Translations under genes and position numbers: made by a program | The notes under the pieces: model-generated | Seen by the model: only the letters and a program-made list of their open reading frames with translations | The model's database searches: none | What the model was told of the DNA's origin: nothing | From: Acidobacteriota bacterium | GTDB taxonomy: Bacteria; Acidobacteriota; Terriglobia; Terriglobales; Acidobacteriaceae | Direction of reading: 5' to 3' | Assembly: GCA_021813745.1 (NCBI GenBank) | Contig: JAKAJO010000071.1 | Span: forward strand, 1-64,000 | DNA length: 64,000 bases | In this document: one piece after another, positions 42,303-50,508 of the stretch | Numbering within the stretch: position 1 is the first letter of the stretch | How the letters are laid out: each line of letters begins with the position of its first letter

Positions 42303-42482
42303 ATGGCCAAGATTGCCAAAACAGCCGACCGCAAAAAGATGATGGACACGACAAAGTCGACCGATTGTCCCAAATGCAGCAAGCCAACGCGAATCGTCAA
42401 GCGCGTCAAAGACCGCGAGCGCGGGATTCCTGGAGGCGTGTACATCTCCTGTTCTGTCTGCGATTTCTACGAGAAACTTTAA
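42303..42482 (+). CDS. 59-residue zinc-ribbon protein
   Basis: A short gene translating to a basic 59-residue protein with CPKC at residues 22-25 and CSVC at 50-53. A basic linker (RIVKRVKDRERGIPGG) lies between, forming a likely zinc ribbon. The N-terminus is Lys-rich. AAGGAG stands 13 bases before the ATG and a strong terminator follows 25 bases after the stop, so it looks like a real gene. The ribbon suggests nucleic-acid or protein binding; no function is known to me. Confidence 0.75.
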   Translation: MAKIAKTADRKKMMDTTKSTDCPKCSKPTRIVKRVKDRERGIPGGVYISCSVCDFYEKL

Positions 42483-42507
42483 GCATCTGTTGAATAGTGG
42501 AAACACG

Positions 42508-42533
42508 AAAAGCCCGGCAAACGCCGGGCTTTT
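42508..42533. terminator. Bidirectional rho-independent terminator between the zinc-ribbon gene and pyrF
   Basis: An 11-bp perfect stem AAAAGCCCGGC / GCCGGGCTTTT with an AAAC loop, giving T-runs on both strands. It lies between convergent genes and can end both transcripts. Confidence 0.92.
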
Positions 42534-42589
42534 CTCATGGACGGGGATGCCGCCGAGTCCGTTTTAGAATGGCTGGTTCAGAACGCTGG

Positions 42590-43363
42590 CTAGCCATTTT
42601 GCTGCGCCATTTCCCGCAAAATCGCATTGGCAGCGCTGGCCGGATCGGGCGACTGAGTAAGGGGCCTGCCCACCACCAGGTAGCTGGCTCCGCTGCGGAG
42701 CGCATGCGCAGGGGTCGAAATGCGCTTCTGATCTCCGACTGCGGCGCCTGCCGGGCGAATCCCTGGAATGACGAGGACACCGTCCGGCCCGGTGAGTCCG
42801 CGCAAGGTGCCAACCTCTTCCGGCGAGCAAACAAAGCCGCGCAAACCAGCTTCGATGCCCATGCGGGCCAGCCGCTCCACCTGTGCGGCGGGAGGCGACT
42901 CCACTCCAATGGCTTTCAACTGCGCGGCGTCCATGCTGGTAAGGACCGTTACGGCCAGCAACTCGGGCGGGTGGGACATCCCAGCCAGGGCTTCGTGAGC
43001 CGCTGTGAGCATCGCTGGGCCACCGAGTGCATGCAGGGTCATCAGCCGGGCGCCGAGACTTGCGCCGGACCTAACCGCCCCAGCTACTGTGTTCGGAATG
43101 TCGTGGAACTTGAGATCGAGAAAGACGGAGTAGCCCCTTGAAGCCAATTCCCCCACAATGCCAGGCCCGGCTGCGGTGAAGAGCTCCAGTCCGACCTTCA
43201 TCCAATGGCAGGTCCCCTGCAGCCGGTCTACCATCTGCAAGGCGAGAGCTTTACTGGAAGCATCCAGCGCGACAATAAGACGCTGGCGAGCCCGTTCCAC
43301 AGGGTCGGTTGCAGACGAAGAGCCCTTTGTGGCTGGAGAGTCAGGGGCGCTCGGAGTGGTCAT
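42590..43363 (-). CDS. pyrF: Orotidine 5'-phosphate decarboxylase
   Basis: A 257-residue barrel enzyme with the signature DLKFHDIPNTVAGAV (catalytic Lys and Asp), LIVALDAS near the start, LVIPGIRP and YLVVGRPLTQSPDP near the end. It makes UMP from OMP. The first 25 residues are a Ser/Pro/Ala-rich extension not needed for the fold, and a later start is possible. An uncharacterised gene ends 9 bases upstream of its start on the same strand, so the two are probably co-transcribed. Confidence 0.95.
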   Translation of the reverse strand: MTTPSAPDSPATKGSSSATDPVERARQRLIVALDASSKALALQMVDRLQGTCHWMKVGLELFTAAGPGIVGELASRGYSVFLDLKFHDIPNTVAGAVRSGASLGARLMTLHALGGPAMLTAAHEALAGMSHPPELLAVTVLTSMDAAQLKAIGVESPPAAQVERLARMGIEAGLRGFVCSPEEVGTLRGLTGPDGVLVIPGIRPAGAAVGDQKRISTPAHALRSGASYLVVGRPLTQSPDPASAANAILREMAQQNG

Positions 43364-43372
43364 AACCCCATG

Positions 43373-43849
43373 CTAACCTAGCGCGACTTCATCCCGGGGG
43401 GGCCCTTTATGGCTCGCCTTGCGGGCCAGCGCGTCGCGGCAGGTCTCAAGACGTTCCTGGTCCGCGATGGGCAGAAACCGGCACAAATATTCGATCGGAT
43501 TCTCGGCTTCTGCCATCTGCCGCAAATGGTACTTCCATACATCGGCCTTGACGCTGCGACGGGTGAAGGGCTTCCGCTTAACCTCGACGACTTCGCCCTT
43601 GCCGTTCACGCGGCTGTAGGTGATGGAGGGTACCCGAAAACTGATGGCGGATCCGGTGCGCCAGAAACATTGTGCAAACTCGTGCGAGAAAAGCAGGCAG
43701 TAGTAACGCCCCTCCCGGGACAAAATGTCAATGGCCAGTTCTGTGCCCGGCCAGGAAGACTGAATGTTCGCCTGGTACCAGTTCCTAAACTCAAATCCGT
43801 TAAACTGAGCTTGATTCAGCAACAATCCAAGCACTTCAACTCTGGTCAT
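43373..43849 (-). CDS. Uncharacterised protein co-transcribed with pyrF
   Basis: A 158-residue soluble-looking protein without a signal peptide or a motif I recognise. It is rich in aromatic residues (FEFRNWYQANIQSSW, YYCLLFSHEFAQCFW) and has a basic stretch VKRKPFTRRSVKADVWKYH. I start it at the ATG at 43849, preceded by AAGGA. The open frame continues to 44143 but has a different character and would overlap the divergent TPR gene. The gap to pyrF is 9 bases. Confidence 0.6.
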   Translation of the reverse strand: MTRVEVLGLLLNQAQFNGFEFRNWYQANIQSSWPGTELAIDILSREGRYYCLLFSHEFAQCFWRTGSAISFRVPSITYSRVNGKGEVVEVKRKPFTRRSVKADVWKYHLRQMAEAENPIEYLCRFLPIADQERLETCRDALARKASHKGPPRDEVALG

Positions 43850-44099
43850 TCCACGATCCTTAAACTCAAGGGCTTGTTGAAGAGCGAAAGGCCTGCAAAT
43901 GACGCGTTCGATGAGATCAGGGGGCGCAGGCCATGTGCACCCTCTCAAAGGTAAGAACGTCAGAAGAAAGGGAATTCCTCTCCGGCGGCAGAAAAAGCTG
44001 TGGAAAACCGTTGCATTGGGAGTGGAGCACACGGCGGCGGCCGGCTCATCTTGCGTGCGCTCTTCTGGCGAGGTTTGATTGATCAAAAGCGGAGGATCG

Positions 44100-45317
44100 G
44101 TGAAGTTACTGGAAAGTAGAGTGATATGTCTTGCGGTCTTCATGGTCTTGGCAGGCGCGCCTTTGCTCGTTGCAGTGTCAGAGGTTCACACAAATCCGCT
44201 CAACCGCGATCCGCTTGTCCGTGAGGCTTACCAGCATTTCTACAATCTGGATTATGTGGGAGCAGTCGAGCGCTTCCAGCACTTTCACGCGTTGCATCCC
44301 GGGGATCCGCAGGCCACTGACCTGTTGCTGAATGTCGAGCTTTTTCAGGAACTCTATCGTCAGGACTTGCTTGATACCACGTTCTACGCCACCGACGGAT
44401 TTCTGACCGGCCGGCATGCGACGCAGGAAGACCCCAAGGCACGTGATCGCATCCTCGGTCTCGCCGATGAGGCAATCCACGAGGCGGACTGGCGTTTGAG
44501 CCGAAACTCCAATGATGTGAACGCGTTGTTCGCGCGTGGCTGGGCACGCAGCCTCAAGACTACTTATCTGGCCATGGTCGAACGGAAATTTGGTGCGGCC
44601 TTTCGTCTGGCCATTGCCGCCAAGGACGATTGCCAGCGCGTGCTGGAACTGGACCCGGACTACATTGACGCCAAGCTCATCGTGGGCGTCTACGAATATG
44701 TGGTTGGCGCACTGCCCTTGCCATTCAAGCTGCTCATTGGATTTGTGGGGATGACCGGATCCAAAACCAAGGGGCTTGAAATGCTGCGGGATGATGGCAA
44801 CCGGGGCGTCATCACCAGCGTCGAGGCTCGCACCGTGATTGCGCTCTTTCTGCGCCGTGAGGGCCGATATGCCGAGGCCATCGAAGTGGTGCGGAGTCTG
44901 AAAACACAGTATCCGCATGACTACCTTTTCTGCCTGGAAGAGGCCAATCTGCGCAAGGACGCGGGCGAAGGCATGCGTGCGGTGGACGCCTATCGCGAGA
45001 TTGTGACCGATGGAGAGAAGCCTGGCTATTTTGTCGATCCGCGTTTGCAGCTTGCCTATTTCGGACTTGGGGATGCCCTGCGGGGGCAGCGCCAATATAG
45101 TGAAGCTGCCGAAGCCTACGAAAGAGCGGCCAATACAGCCGATGTCGGTCCTGAGTTGAAGATTCGCTCGCTCCTTGCCGGTGGACAATGCCGCGACCTG
45201 GGTGGAGAACGAAAGTTGGCGATACAGGATTACCAGGAAGCCATTGACGCTGGGCCCGACACAACCCGTGCGGATCAGGCCCGCAAATACCTCCGCAATC
45301 CCTACCGGGGACGCTGA
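44100..45317 (+). CDS. Exported TPR-repeat protein
   Basis: A protein of about 405 residues with an N-terminal signal (VICLAVFMVLAGAPLLVAVS). Several tetratricopeptide-like helix pairs follow, for example YQHFYNLDYVGAVERFQHFHALHPGD near residue 45 and GDALRGQRQYSEAAEAYERAAN near 330. A more hydrophobic segment GALPLPFKLLIGFVGMTG sits mid-protein. TPR arrays bind proteins; the partner is unknown. GTG at 44100 is chosen because GGAGG stands 4 bases upstream; the frame is open 21 bases more. Confidence 0.78.
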   Translation: MKLLESRVICLAVFMVLAGAPLLVAVSEVHTNPLNRDPLVREAYQHFYNLDYVGAVERFQHFHALHPGDPQATDLLLNVELFQELYRQDLLDTTFYATDGFLTGRHATQEDPKARDRILGLADEAIHEADWRLSRNSNDVNALFARGWARSLKTTYLAMVERKFGAAFRLAIAAKDDCQRVLELDPDYIDAKLIVGVYEYVVGALPLPFKLLIGFVGMTGSKTKGLEMLRDDGNRGVITSVEARTVIALFLRREGRYAEAIEVVRSLKTQYPHDYLFCLEEANLRKDAGEGMRAVDAYREIVTDGEKPGYFVDPRLQLAYFGLGDALRGQRQYSEAAEAYERAANTADVGPELKIRSLLAGGQCRDLGGERKLAIQDYQEAIDAGPDTTRADQARKYLRNPYRGR

Positions 45318-45413
45318 CGGGCCGCTGGTCCGGAATGGCTTGACGGGAACCGACCTTGACCGTGTTCCGTAAGATATTTCTGAGGGTGCGCAGCCCTCAC
45401 GGAGAGTTTGCCC

Positions 45414-45728
45414 ATGGCCTTCTACTGTCATCGCTGCGGCACTTCGCTTCCACCGAGCGCCCGATTTTGCTCCAACTGTGGAGCCGTAGTGACGGCCATG
45501 CCTTCCACCGCACGCCCGCTGCAACGACCCCGCGTGGGACGCAAGATTGCCGGCGTCTGCATTGGACTCTCGCAGGCCTACGGTTGGGACGTTAATCTGG
45601 TGCGGGTATTGACCGTCGTAGGAACGCTCTTCTCGGGTGGATTGGTTGCAGTGGCCTATCTTGCCGCCTGGGTCGGCATTCCTGAGGAGCCGCTGGAGAC
45701 TCAGACGGCGTATCCTCCCAGGATATGA
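45414..45728 (+). CDS. Zinc-ribbon plus PspC-domain membrane protein
   Basis: A 104-residue protein. Residues 4-25 form a zinc ribbon (CHRCG...FCSNCG). The following PspC domain (RPRVGRKIAGVCIGLSQAYGWDVNLVRVLTVV) ends in a membrane helix. PspC domains belong to the phage-shock envelope-stress response. The ATG at 45414 has GGAGAG 7 bases upstream. The stop overlaps the start of the alpha/beta-hydrolase gene by 4 bp. No pspA or pspB is nearby. Confidence 0.85.
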   Translation: MAFYCHRCGTSLPPSARFCSNCGAVVTAMPSTARPLQRPRVGRKIAGVCIGLSQAYGWDVNLVRVLTVVGTLFSGGLVAVAYLAAWVGIPEEPLETQTAYPPRI

Positions 45729-46552
45729 GGCATTTCTTTCGATCGGATTCTGCAGAGCTTTTGTTCGTTGAAGCCGGCGCGGGATTACCCGTAGTTTTTC
45801 TTCATCCCACGCCCCTGGATCATTCTTTTTGGCAGCCTCTTGTGCAACGATTGACCGGTGTGCGCGCCATCACGCCTGACCTGCGTGGTCACGGTGGGTC
45901 CGCGCTCGGGAGCGGACTGCCTGTGGGCATTTTCAATCGCGTGCCCGATGCGCCCGTGCTCACTATGAAGCAACTGGCCGCCGATACATGGGCCTTGATG
46001 GACCATCTCGCTATCTCCGAGGCTGTGTTTGTGGGGTGCTCGATTGGCGGTTATGTGCTGTTTGAACTCTGGCGCCTGGCGCCGCAGCGGATACGTGGTC
46101 TGGCTTTTATCTGCTCCAAACCACAGCCCGACACTCCGGCCAACCAGGATCGTCGTGTGGCCACCATTGCCCAGGCGCGGGCGCAAGGCAGCGCGCAGAT
46201 CTTCGACGGCATGGCCCAGACACTGATTGGGGCCAGCGCCCGCGCAGTGAGGCCCGCCATCGCAGAAGAACTGCGCTCAAGCATGCAGCAGACTCCAGAG
46301 GCGCTCGTGGCCACGCAGGCAGGTCTGGCCACGCGGCCAGACTCCGTTCCCACGGTGGCTACCATCCATGTGCCCATCTTCGCTCTCTGTGGCGGGGAGG
46401 ATCCCGCGGTGACGTCGCCTGAAATGGAGACTCTGCAGGCAGCTCCAGGCGGATGCGACTGGCACCTGCTGGCCGGAGCCGGACATTTTGCTGCCTACGA
46501 GCAACCCGACAACGTCGCGCAACGGCTCGGATCGTGGCTGCAAAGGTTCTAG
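45725..46552 (+). CDS. Alpha/beta-fold hydrolase
   Basis: A 275-residue alpha/beta hydrolase. The oxyanion stretch is VVFLHPTPLDHSFW, the nucleophile elbow GCSIGG near residue 101, an acid candidate lies in CGGEDPAVT near 224 and the catalytic His in GAGHFAAYEQP near 255. It resembles 3-oxoadipate enol-lactonase-like esterases, but the substrate cannot be told. Its ATG overlaps the PspC-gene stop. Confidence 0.87.
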   Translation: MRHFFRSDSAELLFVEAGAGLPVVFLHPTPLDHSFWQPLVQRLTGVRAITPDLRGHGGSALGSGLPVGIFNRVPDAPVLTMKQLAADTWALMDHLAISEAVFVGCSIGGYVLFELWRLAPQRIRGLAFICSKPQPDTPANQDRRVATIAQARAQGSAQIFDGMAQTLIGASARAVRPAIAEELRSSMQQTPEALVATQAGLATRPDSVPTVATIHVPIFALCGGEDPAVTSPEMETLQAAPGGCDWHLLAGAGHFAAYEQPDNVAQRLGSWLQRF

Positions 46553-46644
46553 GAGCATTTCCAATTTACGAGTGGCATGCACGATGGCCGCGCTGCTGGA
46601 TGCGATAGCCTTGAAGAAAGCGCACCGCTTTTGGGATCCTCACA

Positions 46645-47940
46645 TTGACCATTGCATCCATCACTTCCTCACGCCCCTTTCGCCTGGTTCAGCCCCAGGG
46701 CGTTCTCCATTGTGGCTCTGTTTCACTTGAGGCGCTTGCGCGGACATTCGGTACGCCTCTCTACGTCTATTCTGCAGACCAGATCCTGGATCGGCTACAG
46801 CTCTTTCAGCAGGCCTTTACGGACCGCGAGACGCTCATATGCTATGCAGTGAAGGCCAACTCTGCTCTGGCTATTCTCCAGTTCCTCGCACGCCATGGCG
46901 CCGGGTTTGACATCGTCTCCGGCGGTGAACTTGAGCGCGTTCTTACTGCGGCGCCCGAAGCCGCCAGCCGCGTTGTCTTCTCCGGAGTCGGCAAGACTGC
47001 GGCGGAGATTGACCAGGCACTCGGCGCGGACATCCTCGAATTCAATGTGGAGAGCGAGACCGAACTGGAACTGCTGGCCGACCGCGCGCGCAAGTTGAAG
47101 CGGAAGGCGCGGGTTGCGCTTCGCGTAAATCCAGACGTCTTTGCAGAGACCCATCCGTATATTTCCACGGGTTTGCGCGAGCACAAGTTCGGCATCGACA
47201 TTCGCCGTGCGTTCCGGCTCTACAAATCGATGCTGGGTAGCCGATGGCTGGAGCCGCACGGCGTCAGCGTGCACATCGGGTCGCAGATTCGCTCGGCGGA
47301 TCCCTTCGGCGCGGCGCTCGAACGCGTCAACAAGCTGGTGCGCCAGTTGGATCGCGCCGGAATCTCATTAGGTTCGATTGACGCCGGTGGTGGCCTCGGC
47401 ATCGACTACCACGGAGGCAGCTTTGACGCAGCCGCCAAGGTCCGCGAATATGCGCAGGCGCTGCAAAGCGCGCTGGCCGGCTTTGAAGGCCGCCTGCTGC
47501 TGGAGCCCGGCCGCTTCCTCGTCGCACAGGCCGGCGCATTGGTCGCGCGTGTTTTGTATGTGAAGCGGAATGGCTCCAAGACCTTTGTGATTGCCGACGC
47601 GGCGATGAATGACTTGATCCGGCCGGCGCTTTACCAGGCGCATCATGAGATCGTGCCCGTGCGGCCGCGGTCAGGAAAGGCGCGCGCCGTCGATGTGGTG
47701 GGGCCGGTGTGCGAATCAGGTGACTTCTTTGCCCGCGATCGTGGGCTGCCTCCGCTGCGGCCGGGTGACCTGATTGCACTGCTGGATGCCGGCGCCTATG
47801 GCATGGCGCAGAGTTCAAACTACAACACGCGACCGCGACCTGCCGAAGTGCTGATCCATGGACGAAAAACACGGCTTATCCGTCGCCGTGAAACGATGAA
47901 CGACATCTTCGCGCCGGAGATTCTTGCGACGGAGACGTAA
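46645..47940 (+). CDS. lysA: Diaminopimelate decarboxylase
   Basis: A 431-residue fold-III PLP enzyme. The PLP lysine is in CYAVKANSALAIL near residue 71, GFDIVSGGELERVL follows, the phosphate-binding region is GGGLGIDYHG, LLLEPGRFLVAQAG lies near 290, and the second active-site Cys is in VGPVCESGDFF near 355. It makes L-lysine from meso-diaminopimelate. The start is a TTG at 46645 without a clear ribosome site, so the exact N-terminus is uncertain. Confidence 0.93.
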   Translation: MTIASITSSRPFRLVQPQGVLHCGSVSLEALARTFGTPLYVYSADQILDRLQLFQQAFTDRETLICYAVKANSALAILQFLARHGAGFDIVSGGELERVLTAAPEAASRVVFSGVGKTAAEIDQALGADILEFNVESETELELLADRARKLKRKARVALRVNPDVFAETHPYISTGLREHKFGIDIRRAFRLYKSMLGSRWLEPHGVSVHIGSQIRSADPFGAALERVNKLVRQLDRAGISLGSIDAGGGLGIDYHGGSFDAAAKVREYAQALQSALAGFEGRLLLEPGRFLVAQAGALVARVLYVKRNGSKTFVIADAAMNDLIRPALYQAHHEIVPVRPRSGKARAVDVVGPVCESGDFFARDRGLPPLRPGDLIALLDAGAYGMAQSSNYNTRPRPAEVLIHGRKTRLIRRRETMNDIFAPEILATET

Positions 47941-48022
47941 TTTCATCTTTCTCGTCGTGGAGTGCAACTCTGGCATTTCCCCGCTCGTCCCTGTAAGGTT
48001 GTGCGCGGAGGAAATTTTGAGA

Positions 48023-49591
48023 ATGAAACGTTTTTCCAGGCCAGTTTGTGCTCTTCTGATGGCGGCAACGGCCATGCTGCTCTCCTCTTCAATGCATGCG
48101 GACCCGCTGACGGTAAAGACAGCGCAGGGCAAGGTGCATGGCAAGACCATCAACGAGGGCAAGGTGAAAGCCTTCCTTGGTCTGCCCTACGCAGCGCCTC
48201 CAGTCGGCGACTTGCGCTGGAAGGCGCCGCAACCGGCCGCCTCGTGGAAGGGAACCCGGGATGCGACACAGTTTGGTCATCACTGCGCGCAAAATCCCGT
48301 GTTTGCGGATATGATCTTTCAGGATCCCGGCCCGAGTGAAGACTGCCTCTACCTGAATGTCTACGCACCGGCCGACGCGAAGGCCAAGAGCAACCTCCCC
48401 GTGATGTTCTGGATCCACGGAGGCGGCTATTCCGGTGGCGCCAGTTCGGAGCCGCGTCACAATGGCGACTATCTGCCCTTGCGTGGCGTAGTCCTGGTCA
48501 CGATCAACTACCGCCTTGGCGTCTTTGGCTTCCTAGCCACCAGCGATCTTGCCAAAGAGACGGATGGTTCGGCAGGGAACTATGGCCTGATGGACATGGT
48601 GGCTGCGTTGCACTGGGTGCAGGACAACATCAGTAACTTTGGCGGGAGTCCGGCCAACGTGACGATTTTTGGTGAAAGCGCCGGCTCTTTTGCTGTCAGC
48701 ACACTGATGGCTTCTCCCATGGCGCAAGGCCTCTTTGCGAAGGCGATTGGCGAGAGTGGCGCGGCGTTTCCCAGCGCCCTGAACCTGGGCGGAGAAACCG
48801 TGGACCAAGTCGCCAAGACGACGGATCCTTGGGTTGAATCGCTCGGAGCGCACTCGCTCGCCGAACTGCGCGCCATCCCGACCGACAAGATTCTGGCCGC
48901 CGCCCTGCAGAAGGGCGCGCCGCGATTTGATCCGGTTCTCGATGGCAAGCTTTTGACCGAGCCTGTGCCTGAAACCTACGCGCAAGGCAAACAGGCTCAC
49001 GTTCCTTTGCTGGCGGGCTGGAATGCGGATGAAGGCAGCTTCATGGCTATGCACGGCATGACCGTGGACGGATGGAAGAAGTTTGCGGACAGCGAGTTTA
49101 AGGATCGTGCGCCTGAGTTCCTCAAACTCTACCCCGGCAACACCGATGCTGAAGCTTTGCGCTCCGCCATTGACTTCGGCAGCGATTCGTTTATCGCCTT
49201 TGGAACCTGGAAGTGGATTGAAGCGCAGCGCAAGACCGGCGGCGCTCCGGTTTATCGCTATCACTTCGAACTTGCCGCATTACCGAGCAAATTCCATCCC
49301 GGCACATTCGCCTTCCACTCCGACGACATCGAGTACGTTTTCGGAACCCTGGATACTCGTCCCGGCTGGACAATCCGTCCGGAGGACCGCACGTTGAGCG
49401 ATCAGATGATGGGCTACTGGACGAATTTTGCCAAGACGGGCAATCCCAACGGGCCCGGCCTGCCCAATTGGCCGGAATACGGGTCCGACAATGCCCTCAT
49501 TCACCTCAACAACCCCATCACGTCGGGTCCGTCGACGGTGCGTGCCCGCTACGAGTTCCTATTGCAGGGAATTCCGCCCATGCACATGTAA
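48023..49591 (+). CDS. Exported type-B carboxylesterase
   Basis: A protein of about 522 residues with a signal peptide (RPVCALLMAATAMLLSSSMHA). The carboxylesterase/cholinesterase fold is clear: FLGLPYAAPPVGDLRW near the start, EDCLYLNVYAP, the oxyanion loop WIHGGGYSGG, the nucleophile in FGESAGSFAVS, a Glu in NADEGSFM and the His region FAFHSDDIEYVFG. It acts on ester substrates outside the cytoplasm. The ATG at 48023 has GGAGG 11 bases upstream. Confidence 0.92.
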   Translation: MKRFSRPVCALLMAATAMLLSSSMHADPLTVKTAQGKVHGKTINEGKVKAFLGLPYAAPPVGDLRWKAPQPAASWKGTRDATQFGHHCAQNPVFADMIFQDPGPSEDCLYLNVYAPADAKAKSNLPVMFWIHGGGYSGGASSEPRHNGDYLPLRGVVLVTINYRLGVFGFLATSDLAKETDGSAGNYGLMDMVAALHWVQDNISNFGGSPANVTIFGESAGSFAVSTLMASPMAQGLFAKAIGESGAAFPSALNLGGETVDQVAKTTDPWVESLGAHSLAELRAIPTDKILAAALQKGAPRFDPVLDGKLLTEPVPETYAQGKQAHVPLLAGWNADEGSFMAMHGMTVDGWKKFADSEFKDRAPEFLKLYPGNTDAEALRSAIDFGSDSFIAFGTWKWIEAQRKTGGAPVYRYHFELAALPSKFHPGTFAFHSDDIEYVFGTLDTRPGWTIRPEDRTLSDQMMGYWTNFAKTGNPNGPGLPNWPEYGSDNALIHLNNPITSGPSTVRARYEFLLQGIPPMHM

Positions 49592-49614
49592 GGCAGGCGA
49601 AAGCTGAAGACATT

Positions 49615-49641
49615 AAAAGGGCCGCGCGATGCGGCCCTTTT
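49615..49641. terminator. Bidirectional rho-independent terminator after the carboxylesterase gene
   Basis: An 11-bp perfect stem AAAAGGGCCGC / GCGGCCCTTTT with a 5-base loop, 23 bases beyond the esterase stop and between convergent genes. Confidence 0.9.
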
Positions 49642-49705
49642 GGCTGTTTTGAATTTCAGATGTTGCGGTGCTGCGGTCTGAAAAGAGCTCAGCAACTTGC
49701 CGGAT

Positions 49706-50206
49706 TCAGTCCGTGCCGCCTGCTGCCGATGCCGTACCCGCTGCTTCTGCAAATCCTGCCGCCTGTCGCGCCGGAATCGAACTGATGGGGGGTGGGTCAT
49801 TAAAGGAGGACGTCTTGGCATTGATGGCGTCGGAGTAGTCAGGCCCCAGTCCCAGCTTCTTCAGCGCGCGGGAATCCGGCATCAATTTGGTTTGCCAGCC
49901 GTTGTCTGCCTGAAACTTCTGCATTGCGGACTGCGTCGTTGTGTCCCATTTGCCGTTGGCATCGTCATTGCTCAAATAGTGTTCACGGACAAGGGCCTGC
50001 TGGATCTGCGTCACGCGTTCGGGCTCGATCGACTGCTGCCCGCGAACCCGGCGCACTGACCGGCGGCTTGCCCTGTGGGAACGCACGTGAGTTCTGTGCG
50101 TGGAATGCCGTGTTGCAGGGGCCTTGTGAGAGTGGGTTGCGAACGCCGGCGCGCTGAACAGCGCCGCCGTTAACACAATCCCCAGACCTGCTCGAAATGA
50201 AAGCAC
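49706..50206 (-). CDS. Exported peptidoglycan-binding-domain protein
   Basis: A 166-residue protein with a signal peptide (LSFRAGLGIVLTAALFSAPAFA), then a very basic His/Arg/Ser-rich stretch (residues about 25-58). A peptidoglycan-binding type-1 domain follows (RVTQIQQALVREHYLSNDDANGKWDTTTQSAMQKFQADNGW, residues about 62-105). The Ala-rich tail is probably disordered. GTG at 50206 is chosen because GAGG stands about 9 bases before it and the signal follows directly. It should bind the cell wall; no catalytic domain is present. Confidence 0.8.
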   Translation of the reverse strand: MLSFRAGLGIVLTAALFSAPAFATHSHKAPATRHSTHRTHVRSHRASRRSVRRVRGQQSIEPERVTQIQQALVREHYLSNDDANGKWDTTTQSAMQKFQADNGWQTKLMPDSRALKKLGLGPDYSDAINAKTSSFNDPPPISSIPARQAAGFAEAAGTASAAGGTD

Positions 50207-50508
50207 TCTGGTGTACCTCGACGAATGCAAATGAAACGTACTCCCCAATTCTAACCAAGTTTTGAACCGGGGATACAGGGAAAGTGGCCTTTGGTAACAA
50301 AACTGGCTACACCAATGGCTCAGCACTCTATCTCCCTTGGAACCTGTGCTTTAGAAAACAGCCTGCATCGATACGCAGATCGGTCCATCCTCGTCAGTGT
50401 TCCGATGCGGCGTGGTATCCACTCAGGCAGCGGCCCTTCAGGCCCCAAAAACACAAAGGCCCGACTCAGGATTTTCCTGATCCGGGCCTTTGACCGCAGG
50501 GTGATCAC
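50207..50508. other. 302-bp gap between the peptidoglycan-binding gene and htrA
   Basis: No gene is supported here. The right end holds the htrA terminator (listed separately); the rest shows no ORF with a start signal and no promoter I can defend. Confidence 0.5.
50455..50491 (-). terminator. Rho-independent terminator after htrA
   Basis: A long two-part hairpin: outer stem AAAGGCCCG / CGGGCCTTT (9 bp) and inner stem TCAGGA / TCCTGA with a 3-base loop, followed on the minus strand by GTGTTTTTGG. It starts about 18 bases beyond the htrA stop. Confidence 0.9.

Noticed and set aside
44178-45524. 448-codon minus-strand frame
   Set aside because: It is antisense to the TPR gene, which has the signal peptide, ribosome site and repeat pattern.
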